This document shows, one piece after another, positions 23,841-31,347 of a DNA stretch of 31,347 nt (its first letter is position 1; every line of letters begins with the position of its first letter). The notes below the pieces were generated by a model. That model worked only from the letters and a program-made list of their open reading frames with translations, was not told where the DNA came from and ran no database searches. Made by a program: the position numbers and the translations under genes. The DNA is from an uncultured beta proteobacterium (GTDB lineage: Bacteria > Pseudomonadota > Gammaproteobacteria > Burkholderiales > Burkholderiaceae_C). The stretch spans positions 1 to 31,347 of the forward strand of contig CAISIP010000270.1 in the NCBI GenBank assembly GCA_903885415.1. Direction: 5' to 3'.

Positions 23841-24494
23841 TTAGAAGTTGAAATGCGATGGTTCGGGAAAATGCAGCAGGCGCTGCGCCATCGTGTCCCA
23901 TGGCTGCGTGCTGCTAAACCGGGCCTCGGCTGCGCGCGTCACGATGGTGGCGCGCATCACCGGCGCATCGCCGACGATCGCTCCGAGGCGCCCGCCGGTC
24001 CGGAGTTGCGCGAGCAGGGCGGTCGGCACTTCGGCCACAGAGCCGCTCAGAACGATGACGTCAAAGGGGGCGTCGGCGATGCAACCCTTGGAGCCGTCCA
24101 TGTGGCGTACCTCGGCGTTGTGCACGCCGGCGCGCTGCAGGTTGGTGCGCGCCATGGCGGCCAGTCCGGCGTCTATCTCCAGCGTCAGGACGCTATGCGC
24201 ACGGTGCGCCAGCAGCGCGGCCATGTGGCCCGAGCCTGCGCCGATTTCCAGAACCGTCTCGTGTTTTTGCACGCCCAGGTCCTGCAACATGCGCGCCTCG
24301 ACCCGGGGCGCCAGCATGCACTGCCCTGCAGGCAGCGGAATTTCCATGTCCACGAAAGCCAGCGCCTGGTAGGCCGGTGGAACAAAGTCCTCGCGCCTGA
24401 CGACTGACAGCAGGTGCAGCACATGCGCGTCCAGCACGTCCCAGGGACGGATCTGCTGCTCGATCATGTTGAAGCGGGCTTGTTCCAGGTTCAT
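23841..24494 (-). CDS. pcm: Protein-L-isoaspartate O-methyltransferase family protein
   Basis: This is a 217-residue SAM-dependent methyltransferase of the PCMT family, which repairs isoaspartyl residues in aged proteins. NLEQARFNMIEQQIRPWDVLD is the usual start of the proteobacterial form. REDFVPPAYQALAFVDMEIPLPAGQCMLAPRVEARMLQ is the substrate region, VLEIGAGSGHMAALLA the SAM-binding glycine motif near residue 80, and FDVIVLSGSVAEVP a later motif. Many canonical Pcm proteins have a GxGQTIS-type substrate loop; here it reads PAGQCMLAP, as in a Burkholderiales subgroup, so the activity is less sure than the family. GTG at 24497 and ATG at 24494 are both possible starts behind a GGAGA sequence. 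It begins 25 bases after the RND gene stop. Confidence 0.85.
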   Translation of the reverse strand: MNLEQARFNMIEQQIRPWDVLDAHVLHLLSVVRREDFVPPAYQALAFVDMEIPLPAGQCMLAPRVEARMLQDLGVQKHETVLEIGAGSGHMAALLAHRAHSVLTLEIDAGLAAMARTNLQRAGVHNAEVRHMDGSKGCIADAPFDVIVLSGSVAEVPTALLAQLRTGGRLGAIVGDAPVMRATIVTRAAEARFSSTQPWDTMAQRLLHFPEPSHFNF

Positions 24495-24519
24495 CACGCT
24501 ATTGTCTCCAGTGCGCTTT

Positions 24520-27500
24520 TCAGGGCCTAGGCCGGGATTTTAGGCCTTCGCCAGAGCTCGCGGGCGTGCCAGCGGTCAGTCGGCGCAGCCAGTTGACCGC
24601 GTCGTCCATGTAGCAGTAGACCACCGGCACGACGACCAGTGTCAGCAGCGATGAGGTCAGGACGCCGCCGATGACCGCCTGGCCCATCGGCGCACGCATT
24701 TCCGAGCCCTCGGTGAGGGCGAAAGCCAGCGGTACCATGCCAAAGATCATGGCCAGCGTCGTCATCAGGATCGGTCGCAGCCGCACCCTGGCGGCCATCA
24801 GCAAAGCGTCCTCGCGCGGCAGTCCCGGCACATGGCTGCCGTCGGGAGCGGTGCTGTCTGCCCGCGCGCGGATTGCAAAGTCGACCAGCAGGATGGCGTT
24901 TTTCGTTACCAACCCCATCAGCATCACGACGCCGATCACCGAGAACATCGACAGCGCCGAACCGAACATCATCAGCGCCAGCACCACGCCGATGAGCGTC
25001 AGCGGAAGCGCGGTCATCAGTGCCAGCGGTTGCAAAAAACTCTTGAATTGGCTGGCAAGAATCATGTAGATGAAGATGACCGCCAGTGCCAACGCCGATA
25101 TCGCGTAGCCAAATGCATCGGCCATGTCTTTGGTCGCCCCGCCGAATTTGTAGCTGTAGCCCGGCGGCATGGTGATGGCGTTCATCGCGCTGCGGATGTC
25201 GTCCGATACTTCGCCGCTGGAGCGCCCATAGACGTTGGCGCTGATGCTGAGTTCGCGCGACAGGTCGCGCCGGTTGATCTGGTTCGGGCCGGTCGCTTCG
25301 CGTACCACGGCGACCTGGTTGAGCCGGATAATTTTGGCGTTGCCGTCGGCGCCGGCGGCAACCGCAAAGGGCAGCCGCAGCAGATCGTGCGGCGCGTCGC
25401 GTGCCTCGGGCGAGAGCCGCACATTGACGTCATAGGTCTGGTCGTCCGGCGCGCGCCAGTTGCCCACCGTCTGGCCGGCGACCATGGTGCGCAGCGAAGC
25501 GCCCATCTGCGCGATGCCCAGCCCCAGGTCGGAAGCGGCGTCGCGCCGGATCTCGACATCGATCGTGGGCTTGTTGGGCTTGAAGCTGGAGTCGAGGTCG
25601 ACCACGCCGGCGATCGGTCGGATGGCGTCGAGCGCCAGTCGCGCGATGCGTTCGAGCTCGCCCTGATTGGGTCCCTGCAGTGAAAACTGCACCTGCTTGT
25701 CGTTGCCCATGCTGCCGATCAGGCCGACATGGGTGACGGTGATTCCTGGAACCAGCCGCAGGCGCTCGCGCATGCGCGCCGCGAGTTCGTCGGCGCTGAC
25801 CGATCGCTGGTTGCGGTCGACCAGACGGATATAGACGCTGGCGTAGATTTTTCCCTGCGCGTTGCCGGTGTTGACCGTTCCCAGCGTGTAGCGTGCCTCC
25901 GGAAAGCTGCGCACGATCGCTTCCACCTGGCGCACCTTGGCCTCGGTGACCTCGAGCGAGGAACCGACCGGTGTGTAGAAGTTGATCGAGGTTTCGGAAA
26001 AGTCGGACTTCGGGACGAATTCGGTCCCGAGCATGGGAACCATGGCGACGCTGACTGCAAAGACGCTGACCGCCAGCAGCACGGTCGACTTGCGGTGGCG
26101 CAGCGACCATCGCAGCAGCACCTGGTAACCGACGATCAAGCGCTGCGTCGCCGCTTCGAAAGCCCCGGTGATGCGGCCAATGCTCCGGTCGTACCGGCTT
26201 GCGCGGGCGCCGGCGGCGCGCTGCGTGTCGGTCGCCGGGTCGTGCCAGATCGACGACAACATGGGGTCGAGTGTGAAGCTGACGAACATCGATATCAGTA
26301 CGGCGGCGACGATGGTCAGGCCGAATTCGTGGAAGAACTTGCCGATGATGCCGCCCATGAAACCGATGGGCAGGAAGACCGCAACAATCGATAGCGTGGT
26401 CGCGAGCACCGCAAGTCCAATTTCCTGCGTTCCCTCCATCGCGGCCTGGAAGGGCGTCTTGCCCATGTGCAGATGGCGCACGATGTTCTCGCGCACCACG
26501 ATGGCGTCGTCGATCAGCAATCCTACGCACAGGCTCAGCGCCATCAGCGTGATCATGTTGATGGTGAAGCCGAGCATGTGCATGAAGAAGAAGGTGCCGA
26601 TGATCGCGATGGGCAGCGTCAACCCGGTGATGACCGTCGAGCGCCAGGAATTCAAGAACAGGAAGACGATCAGAATCGTCAGTAGTGCGCCCTCAATCAG
26701 GGTGCGCCGGACATTGTCGACCGACACCCGGATCTGGCGCGAGCCATCGGAGATCTGCTCCAGCCGAATGCCCGCGGGAAGCTGTTTTTGCACTTCGGCC
26801 AGCGTCTTTTGCAGGCCGTCGACCACCGCGATGGTGTTCTCGTCCTGGGACTTCTGCACCGTGAGCAGCAGCGTCCTTTGGCCGTTGAAGAGCGCCAGGC
26901 TCTCAATTTCCTGCGCGCCGTCGACCACGCGCGCGAGTTGCCCAATCCGCACGGGCGCGCCGTTCTTGCGCGCAACGATAATCCGGCCAAAATCTTCCGG
27001 CCGTTCGAGCCGGGCTTCTATCTGGACGACCCGCTCCTGCTCGCGCGACCGTATCGCACCCAGCGGCAATTCCTGGTTCTCGCTGCGCACCGCAGCAACC
27101 ACCTGGTCGGGCGTGATGCCAAAGGCCTCTAGCGCCTGCGGATTGAGATAGAGGTTGATCTCGCGCTTGGTTCCGCCGACGACCGTCACCGAGCCAACTC
27201 CGCGCACGTTCTCCAGTCGCTTTTTGAAACTTTGCTCGGCCCAGTTCGTCAGCGCGACGTCCGACATCGTGGTCTTTGCCGTCCCGGCGCTGGCGTCTGG
27301 CAGCACGGCGACCGACCACACCGCGCGCGCCGAAGGGTCGAAGCGCAGCACGCGCGGCTCCTTGACCTCGGTTCGCAGCAGCGGCTTGATCGCCGCCACC
27401 TTTTCACGAACGTCTTCGGCCGCCTTGCGCCCGTCGATGTGCAAACCAAAATCGATCACCACCACCGACTGGCCTTCGTAGCTGCGCGAGGTGAGCGCGT

Positions 27501-27732
27501 TGATTCCGGCGATCGAATTGACACCTTCCTCCATTTTCTTGCTGACTTCGGTTTCGACGATTTCGGGCGAAGCGCCGGGGTACTCGGTGATGACGACGAC
27601 CACCGGAAAGTCGATATTCGGAAACTGATCGACTTGCAGCCGCTGGTAGGAGAACAACCCCAGCACCACCAGTGCCAGCATCAGCATGGTGGCGAAGACC
27701 GGGTTGTGCAGGCTGACGCGGGTGAACCACAT
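24520..27732 (-). CDS. RND efflux permease (HAE1/AcrB-like)
   Basis: This is a 1070-residue inner-membrane proton/drug antiporter subunit. The N-terminus FTRVSLHNPVFATMLMLALVVLGLFSYQRLQVDQFPNIDFPVVVV is the first membrane helix followed by the pore domain. YPGASPEIVETEVSKKMEEGVNSIAGI follows. Helix 4 has GLLIDDAIVVRENI with Asp408 and Asp409, equivalent to the AcrB proton-relay pair 407/408. Helix 10 has GLVTKNAILLVDFA with the relay Lys. The second large periplasmic loop and a further set of helices end near RAPMGQAVIGGVLTSSLLTLVVVPVVY. Length and layout equal a typical HAE1 pump. The ATG is 3 bases after the adaptor stop. The substrate cannot be read from sequence; dyes, solvents, antibiotics or phenolics are usual for the family. 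Confidence 0.95.
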   Translation of the reverse strand: MWFTRVSLHNPVFATMLMLALVVLGLFSYQRLQVDQFPNIDFPVVVVITEYPGASPEIVETEVSKKMEEGVNSIAGINALTSRSYEGQSVVVIDFGLHIDGRKAAEDVREKVAAIKPLLRTEVKEPRVLRFDPSARAVWSVAVLPDASAGTAKTTMSDVALTNWAEQSFKKRLENVRGVGSVTVVGGTKREINLYLNPQALEAFGITPDQVVAAVRSENQELPLGAIRSREQERVVQIEARLERPEDFGRIIVARKNGAPVRIGQLARVVDGAQEIESLALFNGQRTLLLTVQKSQDENTIAVVDGLQKTLAEVQKQLPAGIRLEQISDGSRQIRVSVDNVRRTLIEGALLTILIVFLFLNSWRSTVITGLTLPIAIIGTFFFMHMLGFTINMITLMALSLCVGLLIDDAIVVRENIVRHLHMGKTPFQAAMEGTQEIGLAVLATTLSIVAVFLPIGFMGGIIGKFFHEFGLTIVAAVLISMFVSFTLDPMLSSIWHDPATDTQRAAGARASRYDRSIGRITGAFEAATQRLIVGYQVLLRWSLRHRKSTVLLAVSVFAVSVAMVPMLGTEFVPKSDFSETSINFYTPVGSSLEVTEAKVRQVEAIVRSFPEARYTLGTVNTGNAQGKIYASVYIRLVDRNQRSVSADELAARMRERLRLVPGITVTHVGLIGSMGNDKQVQFSLQGPNQGELERIARLALDAIRPIAGVVDLDSSFKPNKPTIDVEIRRDAASDLGLGIAQMGASLRTMVAGQTVGNWRAPDDQTYDVNVRLSPEARDAPHDLLRLPFAVAAGADGNAKIIRLNQVAVVREATGPNQINRRDLSRELSISANVYGRSSGEVSDDIRSAMNAITMPPGYSYKFGGATKDMADAFGYAISALALAVIFIYMILASQFKSFLQPLALMTALPLTLIGVVLALMMFGSALSMFSVIGVVMLMGLVTKNAILLVDFAIRARADSTAPDGSHVPGLPREDALLMAARVRLRPILMTTLAMIFGMVPLAFALTEGSEMRAPMGQAVIGGVLTSSLLTLVVVPVVYCYMDDAVNWLRRLTAGTPASSGEGLKSRPRP

Positions 27733-27735
27733 GCT

Positions 27736-28866
27736 CTAGTTGGGGCCGGTGGCCAGTCTGACGGCGCTGCCTTCAGGAAGAACGCCTACCGCGCCAATGA
27801 TCAAGCGCTCGCCGGCTTGCAGGCCCTTGAGTTCGACGACCGGCTGGCCTTGCGATTCACCGCGCAGGCCGAGTTCCACGCTCTGGTGCAACACCTTGCT
27901 GTCGCGCACCAGTTGCACATAGGGCGAGGGCTTATCGGTGCGTACCGCGCTCAGCGGTGCGAGTAAGGCCTGGACCGATCCGGTGCGCAGTGTGCCTTGC
28001 GCGAACAGGCCCTGGCGCAGGCCCTGCGCGTTGTCGAGCGCTAGGTAGGCCAGAACCGAGCGGCTGCCGGCGACCACGCTGGGGTTGATCCGCACCAGCC
28101 GGCCGTTCACCGGCGCACTGGCGCCCTCAATCTGCAACTGCGCTACTTGCCCCAGCCTCAGCTGCAGTGAGTCGGCGGCGCTCATGCTGGCTTCGAGTTC
28201 GATGCGCCGCAGGTCGACAATTTCCAGTACCCGGACGTCGACCGCGACGCGCTCGCCGTTTTGCGCCAGCCGCTGGGCGATCTGGCCGCCGATCGGCGCG
28301 CGCAGCACCGTGTCTTCGAGCGACTTGGCAGCGAGTTCGACGCCGGCCTGCGCGGCGCGGAAATTGGCCTCTGCCGCCGCCAGGCTGGATACCGAGGTGT
28401 CGAGGGCGGATCGGGAGATGAAGCCCTGCGCCACCAGCGCGCTATTGTTGTCGAAGGTCTTGCGGGCGATGTCGATCTGCGTCTTGGCCGACTCGGCTTG
28501 CTGCTGCGCCTGACGCAGACGCGCCTGCGCGTCGGTCGGGTCGATGCGCGCGACGATCTGTCCCTCTTGGACCGGGTCGCCCTCGCGCAGCGACAGCGCC
28601 TGGACTTCCCCCGCCACCCTGGCTTTGACGATCGCCGAGTTGGCGGCTCGCAGGGAGCCCGATATCGGCAGTCCCTGCTCGAGCATGCTGCTCGCCAGTT
28701 GCACCGTGTCTGCTGCGCCAAGCTCGATCGGCGCTTGCGCGCGCTGCGCGACCCGCTCGGCTGCGACGGCCTGTTGCGCTTTACGTTGTCCCAGGGTGCG
28801 CGTCACGCCCCAGGCGAGCGCAGCAACGACCAGGGCCGTTACGCCCCATTTCAACCAGGCTCTCAT
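27736..28866 (-). CDS. RND periplasmic adaptor (membrane fusion protein)
   Basis: This 376-residue adaptor joins the RND permease to the outer-membrane channel. Residues 7-24 are an N-terminal membrane anchor or uncleaved signal (WGVTALVVAALAWGV) and no lipobox Cys is present. The biotinyl-lipoyl half-motifs are GSLRAANSAIVKARVAGEVQALSLREGDPVQEGQIVARIDP and TVLRAPIGGQIAQRLAQNGERV, separated by a coiled-coil hairpin (RLRQAQQQAESAKTQIDIARKTFDN...). A beta-barrel and membrane-proximal domain follow, with GLRQGLFAQGTLRTG. The ATG at 28866 overlaps the tetR stop as ATGA and has AAGG 6 bases upstream. This excludes the longer open frame up to 29010, which runs inside tetR. Confidence 0.94.
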   Translation of the reverse strand: MRAWLKWGVTALVVAALAWGVTRTLGQRKAQQAVAAERVAQRAQAPIELGAADTVQLASSMLEQGLPISGSLRAANSAIVKARVAGEVQALSLREGDPVQEGQIVARIDPTDAQARLRQAQQQAESAKTQIDIARKTFDNNSALVAQGFISRSALDTSVSSLAAAEANFRAAQAGVELAAKSLEDTVLRAPIGGQIAQRLAQNGERVAVDVRVLEIVDLRRIELEASMSAADSLQLRLGQVAQLQIEGASAPVNGRLVRINPSVVAGSRSVLAYLALDNAQGLRQGLFAQGTLRTGSVQALLAPLSAVRTDKPSPYVQLVRDSKVLHQSVELGLRGESQGQPVVELKGLQAGERLIIGAVGVLPEGSAVRLATGPN

Positions 28867-29558
28867 GATCTGCCTTGCCCCTCGTGATGTGCATGCGCCG
28901 CCGGTTGTGCGCAAAGCCCCCCCAAAATGGTGTCCATCTGCGCGTCGATGTAGTGCTCCGCCACGATGCGCGAGCTGTCGCCGGCGCAGCTGCCCAGCGA
29001 GTGTTTCCACATCACCAGAAAGATCATCGGCGCGAGCACGGCGAAAACACCGTAGTGCATGTCCATCGGCTTGAATTCGCCGCTGTCGACGCCGCGCTGC
29101 AGGATCCGTCGTATCAGCGCGCGTCCGGGTTCAATAACTTCTCTTTGGTAAAAGAGGGCCAGCTCAGGAAAATTGTTCGCTTCGCTCATTACCAGCTTGG
29201 AAATTCCGGAGGCGCGGGTTGCACCGTAACGCGACCACCAGACGTGCATGCTGTTGCGCAGCAGCACCGATGCGGGTCCGGTGAATGCGTCGATTTCGCT
29301 GCTCCACTCCGGGTAGCGGCTGGCGACGCTTTCGCGCACGACGGCCTTGAAAAGTTCTTCCTTGCTCTCGTAATACAGGAACAGCGTTCCCTTCGATACG
29401 CCGGCGCGCCGCGCCACTTCCTCGACGCGGGTGGCGGCAAAACCCTTTTCGACGAACAGTTCCAGCGCGGCACCGAGCAGTTCGCTCGGCCGGTCCTGCT
29501 TGCGTCGTGCGCGCCGGGTGTGGTCGTTGGATCGATCGTTTGCGGGTGTGACTATCAA
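28863..29558 (-). CDS. TetR-family repressor of the adjoining RND pump
   Basis: This is a 231-residue TetR/AcrR regulator. The DNA-binding domain is ELLGAALELFVEKGFAATRVEEVARRAGVSKGTLFLYYESKEELFKAVV, residues 27-75, with a canonical recognition helix. The C-terminal ligand domain (WSRYGATRASGISKLVMSEANNFPELALFYQREVIEPGR) resembles the AefR-like class. The only usable start is TTG at 29558, because a TAA lies 18-20 bases upstream and no ATG or GTG comes before the HTH. No ribosome-binding site is visible. An inverted repeat at 29579-29602 lies just before it. It is the first gene of the efflux row, so autorepression together with the pump is likely (inference from arrangement). Confidence 0.9.
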   Translation of the reverse strand: MIVTPANDRSNDHTRRARRKQDRPSELLGAALELFVEKGFAATRVEEVARRAGVSKGTLFLYYESKEELFKAVVRESVASRYPEWSSEIDAFTGPASVLLRNSMHVWWSRYGATRASGISKLVMSEANNFPELALFYQREVIEPGRALIRRILQRGVDSGEFKPMDMHYGVFAVLAPMIFLVMWKHSLGSCAGDSSRIVAEHYIDAQMDTILGGLCAQPAAHAHHEGQGRS

Positions 29559-29578
29559 GAATTGGTACGCGAAGCGTT

Positions 29579-29602
29579 ATTAATGACTACCAGGTCATTA
29601 AT
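29579..29602. promoter_or_regulatory. Perfect inverted repeat, probable TetR-family operator
   Basis: ATTAATGAC-TACCAG-GTCATTAAT has two perfect 9-bp arms around a 6-base centre, 20 bases upstream of the tetR TTG and 98 before the msrA ATG. It is markedly AT-richer than its surroundings. On the tetR strand its distal arm runs into TTAATA/TAATAA, which may serve as the -10 region. Bound repressor would therefore block polymerase. Size and symmetry fit TetR-family operators. Confidence 0.7.
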
Positions 29603-29700
29603 GTAGCATGCAGCGCTTGGCGCGTATCTGGCGTCGCACCGCACGCAGGCGTAGGACAATGGGGTCGATTCCATCCACTATGCTGACAACGAGGTGCGCG

Positions 29701-30243
29701 ATGCAGGTGTCCTTAGAAACCATCACCCTGGGCGGCGGCTGCTTCTGGTGCACCGAGGCGGTCTATGTGAACGTGCGCGGCGTCGTCGACGTTGAGAGCG
29801 CTTACTGCAACGGCCATGTTCCCAACGTCAGCTACCAGCAGGTCTGCACCGGAACCACCGGCCACAACGAGGTGGTGAAGCTGGTCTACGACCCGGCGCA
29901 GGTCAGCCTGCGCGAGCTGCTGGAGATATTTTTTGTCATCCACGACCCGACCAGCCTGAACCGTCAGGGCGCAGACACCGGAACCCAGTACCGCAGCGGT
30001 GTCTATTTTTCCAAGCCCGCGCAAGGCGAACTGGCCAATGCCTTGATCGCCGAAATCACCGCGTCCCGCGTCTTTGAGCGCCCGATCGTGACCGAGGTGC
30101 TGGCGCTGGCCAACTATGTCTGCGCCGAGGACTACCACCAGGACTTCTTCGCCAACAACCCGAACCAGGGCTACTGCCTGGCGGTCGCCGGCCCCAAGGT
30201 GGAGAAGTTCCGCAAGACCTTCGCCAGGCTGGCGAAATCCTGA
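29701..30243 (+). CDS. msrA: Peptide-methionine (S)-S-oxide reductase
   Basis: This is a 180-residue repair enzyme (EC 1.8.4.11) reducing S-methionine sulfoxide. The motif GGGCFWCTEAVY has catalytic Cys14, and Cys17 lies in the same loop. GHNEVVKLVYDPAQVSLRELLEIFFVIHDPTSLNRQGADTGTQYRSGVYF is the canonical substrate region with the DxGxQYRS motif. Further Cys occur in NYVCAEDYHQDFF and NQGYCLAVAGPKVEKFRK, where the recycling Cys is expected. The ATG at 29701 follows GAGG and gives the normal family start; the frame back to 29608 adds only Arg-rich sequence that is not family-like. It is divergent from tetR, so the dyad at 29579-29602 might touch its control too. Confidence 0.95.
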   Translation: MQVSLETITLGGGCFWCTEAVYVNVRGVVDVESAYCNGHVPNVSYQQVCTGTTGHNEVVKLVYDPAQVSLRELLEIFFVIHDPTSLNRQGADTGTQYRSGVYFSKPAQGELANALIAEITASRVFERPIVTEVLALANYVCAEDYHQDFFANNPNQGYCLAVAGPKVEKFRKTFARLAKS

Positions 30244-30246
30244 GCC

Positions 30247-30265
30247 GGCCCCCGCTTCAGGGGCC
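30247..30265. terminator. Possible bidirectional hairpin between msrA and the amidohydrolase gene
   Basis: GGCCCC-CGCTTCA-GGGGCC is a 6-bp GC stem directly after the msrA stop. It overlaps the stop of the convergent gene, which lies in the loop. There is no T run. Its position in a 13-base convergent gap suggests a shared end signal. Confidence 0.35.
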
Positions 30266-31252
30266 CAGGTCGCGCGCACTGCGCCGCGCCAGATAGAACC
30301 ATTCGTTGCCGGCCAGCGCCGCCGGATTGGGAAACACGATCTGGCCTTCGAAGGGCGCCAGCACCGGCGTGCCATCGTGGCGCTGGCCGATAGCCTGGCC
30401 TTCGCGCACCGGGTCGTAGCTGCTCCAGGGCCGCACGAAACGGTCGTCCGGGTGCAACTTGTCGATGACCTCCGACAGCCGCAGCAGTTCGATCGCTGCG
30501 GTCGCCTCGGGCCGGGCGGCGTCGATCATCTGCAGCTGGGCCAGCGTGCGGTGGATCGCCCGGTAGGCGACCTCGGGCGCCTGCGGATCGTCGTGCTGGC
30601 CGCATTCCAGCGTGATTGCGTAGCCGCCCTGGCTGCGCATGTATTCGGTGGTCCCAACGCCGTAGCGCGGATCGGTGCTCAGCAGCTGCGCGCGATCGGG
30701 GTGCGCGGTGCGCGCGAGCCGACGTTGCACGCCGATGGCGTAGGTGTCGAGCCAGCCTTCGACGATGCGCCGCGGCCCCAGCCGCAGCGCAAGCGCCTGT
30801 TCTTGCGCCGCGAGCGCGAAAGGCTCGAGCGCACCGACATTGTTCGGCGGACCGATCATGGCAAAAGCCTCGCCGGCGGTATGAAAGGAGTGCAGGTCGA
30901 GCAGCACATCGTGCGCTGCGAGCAGCGGGCACAACAGGTTGGCGATGCGGTCTTCAAAATCCTGCGGCTGCGGGTTCGGGTACAGGTTGCGGTTCAGGTT
31001 GCGCTCGCCCATGCGCTGGTGATTGCGGTAGGCCAGCGGGTTGGTGACCGGCACCAGGCTCAGGCTACCGCGTCGCAGCGCCAGCGCGCCGCTGTCGATC
31101 TCGCCCAGTACCCGCTCGATGCCGCGGGTGCCGCAGGTCTCGTTGCCGTGGACCGCGCCGAGCACGATCAGCCGTGGACCGGGTGCCAGCGCATGCACGC
31201 TGTGAACGCGCAGCGACGTGGGCGTCGGGGTGTCGGAGGTGGAAGTCTGCAT
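30257..31252 (-). CDS. Succinylglutamate desuccinylase/aspartoacylase family zinc hydrolase
   Basis: This is a 331-residue carboxypeptidase-like Zn hydrolase of the AstE/AspA family, which splits N-acyl amino acids. LIVLGAVHGNETCGTRGIERV holds Zn ligands His35 and Glu38 (HxxE). NLNRNLYP is the substrate Arg/Asn motif, DLHSFHTAG carries the third Zn ligand His121, and YAITLECGQHDD carries the probable catalytic Glu. The C-terminal part (GQAIGQRHDGTPVLAPFEGQIVFPNPAALAGNEWFYLAR) is a beta domain seen in AstE/AspA relatives. The ATG at 31252 begins the family-like region. TATAGT lies 7 bases before it, leaving no space for a ribosome-binding site. Without the other ast genes nearby, arginine catabolism is not implied and the substrate is unknown. 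Confidence 0.88.
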   Translation of the reverse strand: MQTSTSDTPTPTSLRVHSVHALAPGPRLIVLGAVHGNETCGTRGIERVLGEIDSGALALRRGSLSLVPVTNPLAYRNHQRMGERNLNRNLYPNPQPQDFEDRIANLLCPLLAAHDVLLDLHSFHTAGEAFAMIGPPNNVGALEPFALAAQEQALALRLGPRRIVEGWLDTYAIGVQRRLARTAHPDRAQLLSTDPRYGVGTTEYMRSQGGYAITLECGQHDDPQAPEVAYRAIHRTLAQLQMIDAARPEATAAIELLRLSEVIDKLHPDDRFVRPWSSYDPVREGQAIGQRHDGTPVLAPFEGQIVFPNPAALAGNEWFYLARRSARDLGP

Positions 31253-31259
31253 GCGAAAG

Positions 31260-31265
31260 ACTATA
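31260..31265 (-). promoter_or_regulatory. Possible -10 element giving a leaderless message
   Basis: On the minus strand TATAGT (5 of 6 to the -10 consensus) lies 7 bases before the ATG at 31252, so transcription would start at or next to the ATG. No clear -35 box is seen. Confidence 0.3.
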
Positions 31266-31347
31266 GCCCAGCGCCGTTGCGGCGGTTGCCAGCTGGTCAC
31301 GGCGTCGGCGCGCGGGGCCAGCGTTCACAATCGCGCAATACGAATCG

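Noticed and set aside
27736..29010. A longer adaptor protein starting at 29010
   Set aside because: The extra 48 codons lie inside tetR in another frame. The ATG at 28866 has a ribosome-binding site and the expected membrane anchor.
31301..31347. Possible start of another gene at the window end
   Set aside because: The 47 bases hold no start with a ribosome-binding site on either strand, and too little sequence remains to judge.

Overview
The window is GC-rich and densely coded. The best guess is Burkholderiales (Betaproteobacteria, perhaps a Comamonadaceae or Sphaerotilaceae relative). The basis is an orphan Bug/TctC-type extracytoplasmic receptor plus the remnant of a second one, a pcm-rhodanese-tolC gene order that I recall from this order, and codon use rich in GGC, CTG and GCG. 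The family-level guess is weak. No rRNA, tRNA, CRISPR array, insertion sequence or phage gene was seen.

Layout. (1) 1-1896: 3' part of a secreted Ig-like/YHYH-domain protein with an AT-richer middle. (2) 1989-2557: a broken catabolic relic, in which the N-terminal half of an intradiol dioxygenase is joined out of frame to the C-terminal tail of a TctC-type receptor. (3) 2832-5463: intact Bug receptor, ornithine cyclodeaminase-family protein and a secreted Sel1-repeat protein, all rightward. (4) 5541-6083: a small secreted protein with four evenly spaced W-x-x-Y motifs, which I do not recognise. (5) 6262-6960: a nitroreductase-like protein lacking the usual N-terminal arginine motif. (6) 6987-22049: a glycogen locus. 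Leftward glgP-glgB-glgX-malQ continues into ogt, an EamA transporter and proline iminopeptidase. Rightward are glgC-glgA and a phosphoglucomutase/phosphomannomutase. (7) 22101-29558: a leftward row tetR - membrane fusion protein - RND pump - pcm - rhodanese - tolC. (8) 29701-31252: convergent msrA and an aspartoacylase/AstE-like amidohydrolase.

How the genes work together. The phosphomutase makes glucose-1-phosphate, GlgC activates it to ADP-glucose, GlgA polymerises and GlgB branches. GlgP shortens outer chains, GlgX removes the limit branches and MalQ recycles the short maltodextrins, so the whole cycle lies around one 217-bp divergent promoter region. That region holds a CRP-like dyad and a hairpin followed by a T run. 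The RND row encodes all three parts of a tripartite efflux pump (adaptor, permease, TolC channel) and its probable TetR-type repressor. A perfect 9-bp inverted repeat lies 20 bp before the repressor start. Five gene pairs share a 4-base ATGA or GTGA start/stop overlap, suggesting widespread translational coupling.

Nothing here is clearly a new defence or mobile system. The points most worth following are the tetR operator and pump row, the glgP/glgC control region, the W-x-x-Y repeat protein, the YHYH protein and the chimeric relic.
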